Shown in pieces: positions 9,855 through 20,426 of a DNA stretch of 64,000 nucleotides. Where the stretch lies: assembly GCA_002197995.1 (NCBI GenBank), contig NGZR01000004.1:4836001-4900000 (forward strand), written 5' to 3'. Below the pieces are notes generated by a model, which saw only the letters and a program-made list of their open reading frames with translations, searched no databases and was not told the DNA's origin. Position numbers and translations under genes: made by a program. The first letter of the stretch is position 1, and the number at the start of each line of letters is the position of its first letter. The DNA comes from Gaeumannomyces sp. JS-464 (Eukaryota > Ascomycota > Sordariomycetes > Magnaporthales > Magnaporthaceae).

Positions 9855-11811
9855 TTATCGGCTTCCTGCTGTTGCTGCTGCGCCCCTGAGCAACCCCACA
9901 AAACGCCCGCGGGCCTGTCTGACCGCCTCCACGTCCCTCTGCCACGGGAGGCTCCCCACCTCCTGCTCGTCGAGGTCCGCGCGTGTCAGCTGCTCGAGCA
10001 CCTCGGCCGGGTCCTGCCGTCGTGCAGCGCCCCCGTGTCGGCGCCGCACGTGTCTACCAGGAGCCGCACGAACTCGAGCCGCTGCGGCGTGTGCCTGAAC
10101 CCGGTGCACTTAGGGTGGAAGCTACCGTACATGTGCTCGTAACCCTCTTCTCCGACGCCCCTGCCCGCGAGCCACAGGCAGATGCTGTGCAGCGCCGTAG
10201 GGCCGTCGTTTTGGCGCTCGCCCCCCACCTGGCGGACGCGGTGGTTCACGTCCGCGCCGGCTTCGAGCAGCAGAGCAACCGTGGTGCGCGCGAGCTCACC
10301 GATCGGGTCGTCCTGGGACAAGTGCGTCCGTAGGTGGGCCCAGTGTTCTGGGCAGGTGCCTTTGCGGACGATGTAGAAGTAGAGAAAGTCGTTGCGTTCG
10401 GATGCTGAGAGCGGCTGGGTTACCGAGCTCAGCACGGCTCGCCAGCCCGCCAATACCCCATCCTCTGATTGGGCCGCGCCCTCCAGAGTTGGGGAGTAAT
10501 GTGGTGGCGTGTAATCGTACGCCGCGAGCGCCTCGGCCGTGGCGCGGAGCTGGTAGCGGCGGCTGGGGTGGCCGGCCAAAAGCTGCAGCGCCGACGTAAA
10601 CGACGGGTATGCCAGCGCGCGGACGCCCCAGTCGTCCAGCAGGGCCCGGACGAGGTCGGCGTCCGGGGCGCACCAGTTCCAGCGACTCGGGCTATGCCGC
10701 TCGCGCAATCCCGGCGTCCCATCTTCGGGCGGAGCCACGGGGCTTGCGCCGCTGTCCAGCAGGAAGCGTAAGCCCTGTAGCGCCTCTGGGCCGCCACGGC
10801 CCGCCTCCCAGGAGTCGACGGCGTTCAGGAAGATCAGGAGCGGGGTTGCCAGGCGGTCTGTATGAAGCGCGTTACCCCTGAATGGCACGCAGGCGTTGAT
10901 GTCGGCACCGCGGTCCAGAAGCACCTGCACTGTCTGCGCCATGGAATCTCGGCCGGCCTCATCAAGAGTAGTGGCGGTGGCCATGGCGTGGGCTGCCGCA
11001 CACAGCGGGACGTGGAGGGGCAGGCGCGGCCTCCGCGGCAGCTTTGGGTCCGGGATCCGTCGACATGGGCGCCGCGGTCCAGCAGGAGGCGCACAATGTC
11101 GGGCGACCGCGAGAGCACGCCAAACGAAAGCGTTGACACGGAGATGCCCGCGTGGTCGAGACGGCAACAGTTGGGGCCGGCGCCGGCGTCCAGCAACGCA
11201 CGCGCAAACCCGAGATACTCGTCGGTCGAAGGCCCACGGCTCAGTCGGTGGCCGGCGCAGCCCCGCATCAGCTCCAGGAGGGCCTCATCGCGCCGCTCCT
11301 GGTCGAGTTGACTGGCGAGCTGGGCCTCGCCACCCGCGCCCTCGAGAAGGAGGCGGAGCAAGACGGGCGCGTCGGGGCCTCGGGTGACGAGCCTGACGAG
11401 GGCGCGGATCGACGCGACGGAGGTGCCGGGCTCGTCGAGGCGGGCGCCGAGGGCAATCAGGCGCTCGAACGCCTTGACTTGGCCGCACTTGGCAGCCAGC
11501 TGCAGCGTGAGGGCCTTAACCACGGGCGGCTCTGTCGCGGGGTCCTTGGCGACGCCCTCAACGAGAGCCACTGGCTTGCTTGGGACGGCGGCGACAGCCA
11601 CGGTGCTGACCGACGAGCCATGGCGCACCACGGTCTCGATGGCGGGCAGGCAGCCGGCCCGACAGGCCCACCGCATGGCAGAGTCGCGAGCTGCACGGGA
11701 GCGCATGACGCGGCTGAAGAGCTGACTTGTGGGGACATGCTCCGTCTCCTCTGCGCCGTGCCGGGCCAGGATCTGGCGAAGCACTTCTTCTGGGACGGCG
11801 GGTTGGTCCAT
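9855..11811 (-). CDS. ankyrin-repeat protein, about 650 residues (two frameshifts)
   Basis: From the ATG at 11811 (MDQPAVPEEVLRQILARHGA) the protein has ankyrin-type helices throughout: LQLAAKCGQVKAFERLIALG, then ARALLDAGAGPNC and DIVRLLLDRGAHVDG. In a second frame come VQVLLDRGADINACVPF, LRFLLDSGASP, TTVALLLEAGADVNHRV and FVRLLVDTCGADTG. The frame changes near 11055 and again near 10005, after which AEVLEQLTRADLDEQE runs to a stop at 9855. Single missing bases explain both. The start region (PEEVLRQIL) loosely resembles an F-box-like helix. Ankyrin repeats bind proteins; there is no signal peptide, so it is probably intracellular. It lies between the secreted LysM gene and the secreted unknown protein, on the same strand. 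Confidence 0.7.
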
Positions 11812-12440
11812 GTCGGTTTGCTGGTGGAGGAAAGGCAGAGTTGGGCTGCCATTCTCTGGGAGAAGTGCGGTACGTAGTACTCTCGCCCATGAGCCGGGGC
11901 TGCCTTTTCTGGGTCTTGGGCCGCCCCATCCAAAAAAGCATCCTTCGGTGGACGGGCGGTGATTATCACAATGTGCTGTGGTCCGGATCCTACCTCGGCT
12001 GACGCCAAGGGTGGCGACACGCCTAGTATTGAGAGCGTGAGGCCAGCAGCAGCAGATTCTTGGTACCTGCAATGGGCCCGCTGGTCTTGGAGCTAGTGCT
12101 TATTGCCGCATGTTGCTCTGCACTTCCAGGTGGGCATGCATGCCATTAGCCATTCGCACAGCGATTCACGACGGTCCGTCCGAATTGGGCAGGTTACCTG
12201 AACAGGAAATCCACGCGGTTTCGATCATTGCTTGCGAACGAACACCATGTTGGCACGACCATTCAGTCCGAAAACCAGCCAAAAAAAACATCGTGACCTA
12301 CGCGCGCAGATGGAACGTGGCATGGTGATTATTTGCATGGGACCGATGCCGACCAAAATTATTCTACCCTCGCCTCTTGCCGCCCCCAACAAGTCCCCAG
12401 CCGTACAAAGCACTACAACCAAATGCCCAGGATCAGCCTG
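11812..12440. other. intergenic, no gene recognised
   Basis: This is the upstream flank of the ankyrin gene and the 3' flank of the secreted gene. There are no coding motifs and no repeats. Confidence 0.45.
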
Positions 12441-13591
12441 TCAGGTGTCAGGCGGGCCGCAGGGCACGCCGATGCCCGCAAATTTCAAGCTCATCTCCTC
12501 AGCCTTTACCACGGCGGCTTGGTGGTTCTGGTACTTTTCGCCCGCCCTGACCTCGTCCCACGTGTCGTCGTAGAGCTTTTTCGCCTCCTCCTCGGTCTTG
12601 CCAGCCTCCTTCAGCTTCACGAGCGTCTTGTCCTCCTTCATCTGCCACACGCCGTCGCCGTCGGCCTCCCAAACGGGCTGGACGCCCCCGAACGCGTCCT
12701 TGAACTTGGTGCTCTGCTTGATGGCCCTCATCTGGTCCGCCTTCCGCAGCGTCACCACCCTGGCCGCCGCGATTTTGGCCTCGGAGAGGTGCTTCGTGAC
12801 CCGGTCGTGCGCCTCCTTGTGGTCGTCGTAGTTGTCCTTGTTTTTGTCCACGATGTTGATCTTGTCGTTGTCGATAGCCGTTTGCCAGTGGTCCATGAGC
12901 TCTTTGGCGCGGTCGGCGATCTTTTCGATGGACCTGGTGTAGCCCTCGAATCCCTCCGGGTGGCCCTGTCGACACGTCCCCCAGCCGATATGTCAGCGCC
13001 AAATAGCCGCGCCAGGTGTTCATATTGTTATCTCCTCTATTCTCTTCCTCGGGACTCTTCTTACCGAGCCGGCCCAGAGCCTGTTGGCCTCGTCGACGTT
13101 CCCAGTGTAGCCGTACTGCGTGATTTTGACCGTGCCGCCGCCGCCCTCTTTTGGAACGTCGATTTTACGCGTCAGTTTGCCGCCGCCGTCACGCGCGTTT
13201 TCGAGTAAGTTGACATCTGCTGAGCTTCCATCGAGCTGCTCGTCAAGACCTCCTTGCTGGGGGTCCACCTGATGCTGTTCGGATCCGGCTTGGTGTCAAA
13301 GTATTCGACCGTGCCGATCTTCGTTGGCGTCTTGCGCCAGGTCCAGTCAAGGAACTGCGGGAGGCTGCAGCGCTTTGACTTCTTCAGCAGGCCGTTCCGC
13401 GCGCCTCCAACGCCGCCGCCACAGCCGGTGGCAAGCTTGGGGCTGTCGCTGTCGCCGACGCCGTCGATAGCGAGCATGTCCTCCATCTCGTAGACGAGAA
13501 AGTACAGGACCCGCTCCATGGCGGCGCGGCTGCCGTAGGCCGACGCCAGCCCGGCGCAGAACGCGAAGACCAGGAACCGTGAGAGCCTCAT
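12441..13591 (-). CDS. unknown secreted protein, about 340 residues, two exons
   Basis: The ATG at 13591 starts a clear signal peptide (MRLSRFLVFAFCAGLASA). The mature part includes GTVEYFDTKPDPNSIRWTP and, after a probable frameshift between 13190 and 13265, VKITQYGYTGNVDEANRLWA. A 99 bp intron at 12966-13064 joins in phase to a Lys/Asp-rich helical second exon with IEKIADRAKELMDHWQTA, DNYDDHKEAHDRVTKHL and KTEEEAKKLYDDTWDEVRAG, ending at 12441. I do not recognise the family. Its 5' end is about 1.2 kb from the divergent chitinase start, so the two may share a control region. The charged, helical second exon could mediate protein binding; that is only inferred. Confidence 0.7.
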
Positions 13592-14817
13592 TGCGTCCGA
13601 GAAAAAAAAGGATGGATGAGGGGGAAGGGGCAGCTGTGCCAGGCAAGACAGCTGGATCTCTGGAAGGCGCTCGAAAGCAGCGGCGAGTTGACCTTGCAGC
13701 GGAGTGCGGCCTAGGAAGGGGAGGGGACAGACATGTTGTAGTACCAGGACGTGATCAAGGGGCTATGCGCCCCAAGTTCGCGCATGTACTCATGCCCAAA
13801 TAGAGCAAGCCGATGTTAACCCTGCTCTACGCGAGAGAGCAGCCTCTAGGTGCTGGCCTCCATGGCTCTTGCGGCTCCTTCGCCCGAGCGCCCGGATACA
13901 TCCTTCCCTCCTTCACGGTGGATGCGGTATCTCGTAAGATGTCCTGTCTGGAGGGACACTGATCGCCCATACGGCGGCGTCTCGTGTCCACAGTAATACC
14001 CACCGTACTATCTTGCTTGGCAATGTGACGAGGATGACTACACACGACTGACGATGAGAGCCCCAAATGCAACGTAGGACTGTCGGCCTGTAGTCCAGAC
14101 TGGAAGGTTATCGCCGTGATAACTCGGTTTGGGACAAGCGCGGCCAGGAGCGCCGGGAAATCTGACAGACACCCCACCAGACCAGACTTTTTTTCTCTCG
14201 ATATTTCGATGTTGACCGACAGCCGAGAGCGGAAGGGCAACATAGGCAATTCTTGGCTGCACCAGATCCAGGGATAGTCGCTGGCAAATTTCTCCTCAAC
14301 CCCACATTTTGCCAGCCTTGGATACAAACACCCCTCCCATCCTGACCGGTTGACACCCTCACGATCGGCATGTATCAATATTTTCGTGATAATCCTTCGA
14401 CCCGCCTGGCCGGCCTCGCCAAGCGTGAGGCCGACAGAAGTAGCAATGGTTACGGGCCGATGTAAGATCCCACTCCGTCCTGTGGCAAAAAGGATCCTTA
14501 CCAGGCTAGTGAGTGGTCTCTGGATTGCTGCGGCATAATCGCCCCCCACAGCATCTCGAGGAACATCAGTTGCATGTCGCTTTGAGGCCGAGAGCCTGCC
14601 CCATCTTGCTCCCGCCCACACTTCGCTTTTATTACTTGGTCCGTATTCCCCTAACCTCAACCGCACCCAAATATCCATCCCAGTGGTCAAAAGCCCTCTG
14701 GATATCCAGGCTTCTAGGCATGTGCCGCGCATTCTAAGCTATCACCTCTCAGTCTTTGCACTACCACCGCATTTGCTCAAGTCGCACGAGACCGTCAAGC
14801 CTTCTCTGACGGCAGCA
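13592..14817. other. shared upstream region of the secreted gene and the chitinase
   Basis: About 1.2 kb separates two divergent start codons. Long open frames here lack motifs. No operator or TATA box can be named with confidence. Confidence 0.45.
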
Positions 14818-17800
14818 ATGCGTCTGCTTGCTGTCTCCGCGGCGCTGCTCGCCCTGCGAGTGGCCGCCCAGGACGATAGCCTGCTGGACGTGCCGCTCGA
14901 GGGAGTGGATGACGGGACCAACTACTACCAGCAACTTCATCCATGCCCTCAAGCCTGTGATGGCAGCCCTTCGTCAAATTGGATCATGTACAGCTCATGG
15001 CAGCGATTCGCTGTCTGCGACGAGCCGATGCTGCTGTCTTTTGCCCTCTCCAACCCTGTTCTGGACCCAGAAACCCCAACAAAGATCACCACTTGCACTG
15101 CTGGAAATGCCAACTCTAGGGTCAATGGGCTGTACAACGGCACCGCAGCCGGAAGGGCCTCGCCGTCTCCAGACACCACCAAAACCCACCGGCGCAGCGG
15201 TAGCATGCTCAAGCGCCGGGCGCCCACTGGGTGCGAAGCAGCTAGCGCGCGCTCTTCCGCTACCGAAAGCAAGGTCTCGCTGCAGCTGGCCGCCACCGGC
15301 ACGGACCTTGAACTCGACAACAAGAGGAACGGTGCGGCTTCCACGGCACTCAAGACGCTGCAGGAGCACTTCGACTCGGGCGACTCACCGTGTGAGGAAA
15401 ACGTCATGTTCTCCTACCATCAGGGAGTCGTGGCCGGCGTCTACATTGGCGCTTCGTTCGGCCGCGGCACCGTCGCATCCGTCGCCAGGCCCCTCCTCGA
15501 CCAGATCCGGTCCAGCAAGGCCACGACGATGGCGGCCCAGCTTTGCGGCGCCCCGGACCGCACCGGCCGCCACACGTTTGGCCTTGTCATGGACCTAACG
15601 GGGAACATCACGGCCGTGCAGAACGCCGTGCGCAGCTGGAGCCATGCCAAATGCGCGATCGGGTTCGAGTCGACGACGGAGCTCAAGGACGTGTCGGTCA
15701 CAGAAGACAAGGCCGGCCTTGGCCCATTTGACGATGTGTCGAGGTCCAACGGCACCATCTCCAACAGCACGGCGCCGTCGGCCGGTCTTGCCCGTCGCGC
15801 AGACTGCAAAACCGTCCAAGTCGAGGCAGGCGACAGCTGTCCATCACTGGCGTCACGGTGCGGCATCTCCGGCGCCGACTTCACCAGGTACAATCCGAGC
15901 CCGTCAGACCTCTGCTCATCTGAGTCGTCTCTTCTTCCCGGCATGTCCGTCTGCTGCAGTTCAGGCGACCTGCCTAGCGCCATGAGGATCATGGCAGACG
16001 ATGGCACCTGCGCCGCGCACCAAGTCAAGGAAGGCGACATCTGCGATAACCTGGCGAGGCAATACGGCGTCAAGGTCTCGGACATCGAGAAGTGGAACAA
16101 GGGCGAAACCTGGGGCTGGTACGGCTGCAACAAGCTGATTAAGGACTCGTACATCTGCGTCTCGTCAGGCAAGCCTCCCATGCCAGCCAAGCAAAAGGGC
16201 GCCGTGTGCGGGCCGACCAAAGAGAAGGCGACCGGGCCAGACCCCGGGAAGGCGCTCAAGGACATGTACCCTTGCCCGCTCAACGCCTGCTGCAACGTCT
16301 GGGGCCAGTGCGGCATCAGCGGCGACTTTTGCACCGAAAAGGACAGCACCTCGGGTAACCCGGGCACGTCGGGGCTGCAAAACGGCTGTGTGTCCAGCTG
16401 CGGCATGAACATTGTCAATATCGACAAGCCGTCCAGCTTCGGGCGCATCGGATACTACGAGACGTGGAACTTTAACCGCGACTGCCTGTGGCAGCACGTC
16501 GAAAATGCAAACACCGACGGGACTTATACCATCATCCACTGGGCCTTTGCCGAGATCAACACCAACGACTGGACCGTCAAGATCAGGGACGACTTCAAGC
16601 AGTGGGACAAGTTCAAGACGTTCGACCTGGGTGGTGCCAAGAAAGTCATCTCCTTTGGCGGCTGGGGCTACTCAACCGAACCCGGCACATATGACATCCT
16701 GCGTCAGGCCACCAGCGCTGCCAACCGCAACAAGTTCGCGACCAACGTAGCCAAGTTCCTGGCCGACGAAGGTCTCGATGGAGCAGACTTCGACTGGGAA
16801 TACCCCAGCAACACCGACATACCCGGCGCCGAGGGCAAGCCCGAGGACACGGCCAACTACTACAAGTTCCTGACGATAATGAAGTCCAAGCTGTCCGGCA
16901 CGGGCCGTACCGTTTCCATTGCCGCCCCGGCCAGCTTCTGGTACCTCAAGCCGTTCCCGATCAAGCAGATGGCCGAGGTGCTGGACTACATCGTCTACAT
17001 GACCTACGACCTGCACGGCCAGTGGGACGCCGGCAACCAGTATGCCATCGACGGCTGCCCGGCAGGCAACTGCGTTCGCAGCCACGTAAACCTGACGGAG
17101 ACCACATACACCCTCGCCATGATCACCAAGGCAGGTGTGAAAACGTCCAAGATCTACGTCGGCGAGTCCAGCTACGCACGCACCTTCAAGCTTGCCCAGC
17201 CCGGCTGCCGAGGACCCATGTGCACCTTCCTGGGCGACCGGCTCAACTCCCCAGCCGCCAAGGGTCGCTGCACCGACACTGGCGGGTACATCTCCAACGC
17301 TGAAATAAACGAGCTGATCGACGGGAAGACGACGGCCATCGTCACCTGGCACGACGCGGACTCGAATTCGGACATGATCATCTACGATTTCACCGAATGG
17401 GGCGCCTACATGACCCCCACGACAAAGGGCACGCGCCGGGATCACTGGAGTAGCAAGGGCTTCCGTGGCACCATCGACTGGGCGGTAGACCTGCAGTCAT
17501 TTACGAGCGACGAGCTGCGCCACCCGGAGCTGGATGACATCAGCGACGACGAGCAGCTTCCAGACAAGCTGCCCAAGTGCAAGGACGGGCCGTTCGAAAG
17601 CATTGAACACGTGACGGGCTACCCGCCAGGAGTCATACCGCAGCACTGCGTGCCCGTCTACATCGCTGAAGTGCTGGCGCGGGATATCAAAAAGGCCATG
17701 GACGACTACGACGACCTCATAGAGGACGGGTACAACAAAAAGTTTAACACGTACGCCGACGCCGTCGCAAAGGGCGGCAACACGGCCGTGCGCGAGTTCA

Positions 17801-18936
17801 TGTACAAGAACGGCGACAAGTACTTTGAGTGCACCGTCAAGGAGCGCACCGACTGTTGCAAGCGCTGCAAGATCTACAACCCGGGCAAGGAGGACACCGA
17901 GTGCCGCTACTGCGACGACGAGACGTGCGGCGGCTGGGGCATGCACTGCGAGCAGGGCGGCGAAGTCACGCCGCCTTCGTGCAAGCTCAAGATCCGCTAT
18001 TTCGACGTCAAGCCCAACTGCCCGCCCGACTACTCCAAGCGCGCGGGCAAGGAGCCGGCTACGGGCTACGCGCAGTCCATCGACTGGAAGCTCAAGGAGG
18101 ATAAGCGGGCCCAGTTCTGGGCCGACCTTTTCACCAGCGTCGGCATCGAGGAGAAGAACATCAAGTGGCAGGACGTTAAGCGGCACGAGTGCCTCACGCC
18201 GCGCGAGGACGAGACGTGCCGTAACATGAACTACGACTGGAACTTCCCCGTGACCGAGGACTACGATAAGGACGACGTGCTGAACCCCAAGGACGTCGTC
18301 GAGAAGGCGTACAAGGAGCTGCAGGGATTCGTCAGCGACATGCCCAAGGCCGTCAGGCAGATGCAGGAGAACACGTACTCGGCCTCGGCCTTTGACTTTG
18401 TCGACGCCGTGGCCATGCCCATCTTTATGGTGCAGGAGGCCGTGGGCGCCATCAAGGAGATCTCGGACACGGTCGACAAGTGGGAGGAGGACAAGCGCAA
18501 GAACACGATCCTGCTCTTCCTCAGCGCCATCTTCTTCTTTGTCCCCGTCCTGGGCCAGCTGGCCGGCACCATCGCGAGCCTGGCCAACGTGGCGCGCATC
18601 ATCGCCATGATCGGCGCGGGGGCCGAGGCCGCGCTCAGCATCTACTCGGTCGTCGACTCGGAGGGCAACGACCCCATGGCCATCTTCGGGCTCGTGCTGG
18701 CGCCGCTCGCCATCTTCGACGCCGTCCAGGTCGCCCGCGCCGCCAGCCGCGCCCGCAGCATGAGCCAGCTCGAGATCAAGAAGCTCGGCAAGGGCGTCGG
18801 CGGCAAGATGACGACCATCAAGAAGGTTTCGGCGCCCTTCTGCAGCATCAAGTCCAAGCGCAGCGTCTTCCCCGTCGGCGCGCTGCCCATGAGCGGCGCG
18901 CTCAACACGAACCCGTTTGGGTCGCTGTCGCTGTGA
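14818..18936 (+). CDS. LysM/chitin-binding GH18 chitinase, killer-toxin alpha-subunit-like (1,372 residues)
   Basis: The open frame extends further upstream, but the ATG at 14818 is chosen because it begins a signal peptide (MRLLAVSAALLALRVAAQ). Domain order: N-terminal region; LysM 1 near residue 325 (CKTVQVEAGDSCPSLASRCG); LysM 2 near residue 400 (HQVKEGDICDNLARQYGVKV); a Cys-rich chitin-binding domain near 460-510 (CPLNACCNVWGQCGISGDFC); and GH18 from about 540 (GRIGYYETWNF, VISFGGWGYS). The GH18 catalytic motif DGADFDWEYP has the full DxxDxDxE. A long C-terminal region holds a second Cys cluster and a hydrophobic Gly/Ala-rich segment near 1240-1310. This is the architecture of subgroup C fungal chitinases, related to the yeast zymocin alpha/beta subunit. 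It hydrolyses chitin outside the cell. The gene is intact and intronless. Confidence 0.93.
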   Translation: MRLLAVSAALLALRVAAQDDSLLDVPLEGVDDGTNYYQQLHPCPQACDGSPSSNWIMYSSWQRFAVCDEPMLLSFALSNPVLDPETPTKITTCTAGNANSRVNGLYNGTAAGRASPSPDTTKTHRRSGSMLKRRAPTGCEAASARSSATESKVSLQLAATGTDLELDNKRNGAASTALKTLQEHFDSGDSPCEENVMFSYHQGVVAGVYIGASFGRGTVASVARPLLDQIRSSKATTMAAQLCGAPDRTGRHTFGLVMDLTGNITAVQNAVRSWSHAKCAIGFESTTELKDVSVTEDKAGLGPFDDVSRSNGTISNSTAPSAGLARRADCKTVQVEAGDSCPSLASRCGISGADFTRYNPSPSDLCSSESSLLPGMSVCCSSGDLPSAMRIMADDGTCAAHQVKEGDICDNLARQYGVKVSDIEKWNKGETWGWYGCNKLIKDSYICVSSGKPPMPAKQKGAVCGPTKEKATGPDPGKALKDMYPCPLNACCNVWGQCGISGDFCTEKDSTSGNPGTSGLQNGCVSSCGMNIVNIDKPSSFGRIGYYETWNFNRDCLWQHVENANTDGTYTIIHWAFAEINTNDWTVKIRDDFKQWDKFKTFDLGGAKKVISFGGWGYSTEPGTYDILRQATSAANRNKFATNVAKFLADEGLDGADFDWEYPSNTDIPGAEGKPEDTANYYKFLTIMKSKLSGTGRTVSIAAPASFWYLKPFPIKQMAEVLDYIVYMTYDLHGQWDAGNQYAIDGCPAGNCVRSHVNLTETTYTLAMITKAGVKTSKIYVGESSYARTFKLAQPGCRGPMCTFLGDRLNSPAAKGRCTDTGGYISNAEINELIDGKTTAIVTWHDADSNSDMIIYDFTEWGAYMTPTTKGTRRDHWSSKGFRGTIDWAVDLQSFTSDELRHPELDDISDDEQLPDKLPKCKDGPFESIEHVTGYPPGVIPQHCVPVYIAEVLARDIKKAMDDYDDLIEDGYNKKFNTYADAVAKGGNTAVREFMYKNGDKYFECTVKERTDCCKRCKIYNPGKEDTECRYCDDETCGGWGMHCEQGGEVTPPSCKLKIRYFDVKPNCPPDYSKRAGKEPATGYAQSIDWKLKEDKRAQFWADLFTSVGIEEKNIKWQDVKRHECLTPREDETCRNMNYDWNFPVTEDYDKDDVLNPKDVVEKAYKELQGFVSDMPKAVRQMQENTYSASAFDFVDAVAMPIFMVQEAVGAIKEISDTVDKWEEDKRKNTILLFLSAIFFFVPVLGQLAGTIASLANVARIIAMIGAGAEAALSIYSVVDSEGNDPMAIFGLVLAPLAIFDAVQVARAASRARSMSQLEIKKLGKGVGGKMTTIKKVSAPFCSIKSKRSVFPVGALPMSGALNTNPFGSLSL

Positions 18937-19232
18937 GGGGGTTGAATGGCGCAAAGTGAACGGCACGGATACCCAAAAGGCAGGTCGTGGGCTGTGGTCG
19001 TGTACTACGAGTGGTTATCTTCTTGGCAGCGGCCCGCTTTGTAGTGATTCCGATGTTTTTTCCGTTCTTGCAAGTCTCATTATGAATTATGTAGCAACTT
19101 CACGCGCTTTTGAACAATCTCGCAACGCACATGTCTCATCCGGACAGTGACCTTGCGTGCCAGCCGATGTCCACTGCCACAATCTTGCCGCATCCGGACA
19201 GGCCAGCGTCGAGCCCCGTATCTTACAGCCCG
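18937..19232. other. intergenic between convergent genes
   Basis: This 296 bp spacer lies between the stops of the chitinase (plus) and the next gene (minus). It must hold both 3' ends; no clear hairpin terminator is seen, as expected for a eukaryote. Confidence 0.4.
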
Positions 19233-20072
19233 TCAATCATCAGCCCAGTCGGAGTACCCCAGCCAGTCGTCTGTATTGACAGTGGGCACCTCGTCCGACA
19301 CCTTGGTGCCGCGTATGTCCGTCAGGCCCGAGACGAAGCCGATCTCCATCTCGCCGGCAAACTTGGACAGGCTCGCGCTCGCAAACTTGATCTCCCCCCA
19401 GAAGTCGCCGCAGTCGACCTCGCCCTTGCCAGTCTCGACGCCGCGCCAGTTGAGCAGGTACCTGACGGGGACGGCCAGCTTCACGCCCTCCTCCTCCTCC
19501 CCGCCTCGACGCAGGAACGGGTCCGGCCCCTGGTAGAACCCCCTCCTGTACCTGCGCCGCGGCGCCCCGTCCAGCGCGCGGCTGCACGCCCGGATGGCCG
19601 CCCGGTCCGTGCCGATGAGCATGAGGCCCTCGAGGACGCCAAGGTCGAACGACGCGACGTAGACGCCCGGCACGTCGCGCGACGGCGCCACGCGCAGCCG
19701 CATGTCGCCCGTGCCATCCGGCCACCCGGACTGGATCGCGGTGCTTGCCACCTCGTAGACGCCCGCAATCGACGCGGCCGAGGGCGTGCTGGCTTGCGCT
19801 GCTGCTGCTGCGGTTGCGGCTGCCGCGCCGCCGCGACGCTTCTGCACCCTGTCGCCGCCCGACTTTTGGCGCCCCAGGGCCGAGCGCGCGGCGTCTGCCG
19901 TCGTGCCCTTGCTGACGCCGCTGCCGCTTCCGCAGGCGGCAGCGGCCGAGGTCTTGCTCGGCCCGCGCCTGGGAGGCGCAGTTCCGCTGTCGCCAGGGCG
20001 CGTGTCGGTGCGTGAGGTCGCGTTTGGCTGGGCAGGGATTGGGGCGCCGCCTGGGGCCATGATGGAAGTCAT
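19233..20072 (-). CDS. conserved-looking hypothetical protein, 279 residues
   Basis: A single open frame runs from the ATG at 20072 to the stop at 19233. The first 90 residues are low-complexity Ala/Ser/Pro/Arg and probably disordered. The C-terminal 180 residues look folded: IAGVYEVASTAIQSGWPDG, GVYVASFDLGVLEGLMLIG, GVKLAVPVRYLLNWRGVETG and VDCGDFWGEIKFASASLSKF. The alternating pattern suggests a beta-rich domain. There is no signal peptide or membrane segment. It is probably nuclear or cytoplasmic. I do not recognise the family. Confidence 0.75.
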   Translation of the reverse strand: MTSIMAPGGAPIPAQPNATSRTDTRPGDSGTAPPRRGPSKTSAAAACGSGSGVSKGTTADAARSALGRQKSGGDRVQKRRGGAAAATAAAAAQASTPSAASIAGVYEVASTAIQSGWPDGTGDMRLRVAPSRDVPGVYVASFDLGVLEGLMLIGTDRAAIRACSRALDGAPRRRYRRGFYQGPDPFLRRGGEEEEGVKLAVPVRYLLNWRGVETGKGEVDCGDFWGEIKFASASLSKFAGEMEIGFVSGLTDIRGTKVSDEVPTVNTDDWLGYSDWADD

Positions 20073-20426
20073 TGTGTACTATCTCGCGGCCCGGAGATCC
20101 TGCCAGACCTTTCTGGAGTATTGAATCGCGATCGGTGTTTGGGACGGTTATATGGAGCCATGGATTTGTGTAGTCGCTGTCAGCCCCGCCGTTTTAGTCT
20201 TTTGGGGCTGAAGAGGAGCACGGACACTGGAGCACCACTTGAAACCATCCATCGCGCGGGGTCACCCAACACGTCACATTGTCACGGGACAAAAACACTC
20301 TATTATTAGATCCCTCTCCCGGGAAGTCTTCTTGGCGGCTAACTGATGAAGTAGGTCTGGCACGTGGAGAGCCGCAGGGGGACCATGAATCTCTGCAAAA
20401 TCCTCTCAGGCCCAATCCCTCTCCTT
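20073..20426. other. intergenic, no gene recognised
   Basis: This 354 bp stretch lies upstream of the 19233-20072 gene and downstream of the next minus-strand gene. Nothing recognisable is seen. Confidence 0.4.

Noticed and set aside
13827..14732. Minus-strand open frame of 301 codons between the divergent genes
   Set aside because: No signal peptide, domain or homologous feel; composition is that of non-coding sequence and it overlaps the chitinase promoter region.
15441..16448. Minus-strand open frame of 335 codons inside the chitinase gene
   Set aside because: Mirror of the LysM region of the chitinase with no independent motif or splice structure.
17497..18966. Minus-strand open frame of 489 codons opposite the chitinase C-terminus
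   Set aside because: Antisense of a strongly supported coding region; low-complexity Leu/Val/Asp-rich and without a recognisable domain.
19110..20015. Plus-strand open frame of 301 codons
   Set aside because: Antisense shadow of the 19233-20072 gene; Arg/Ala/Pro low complexity.
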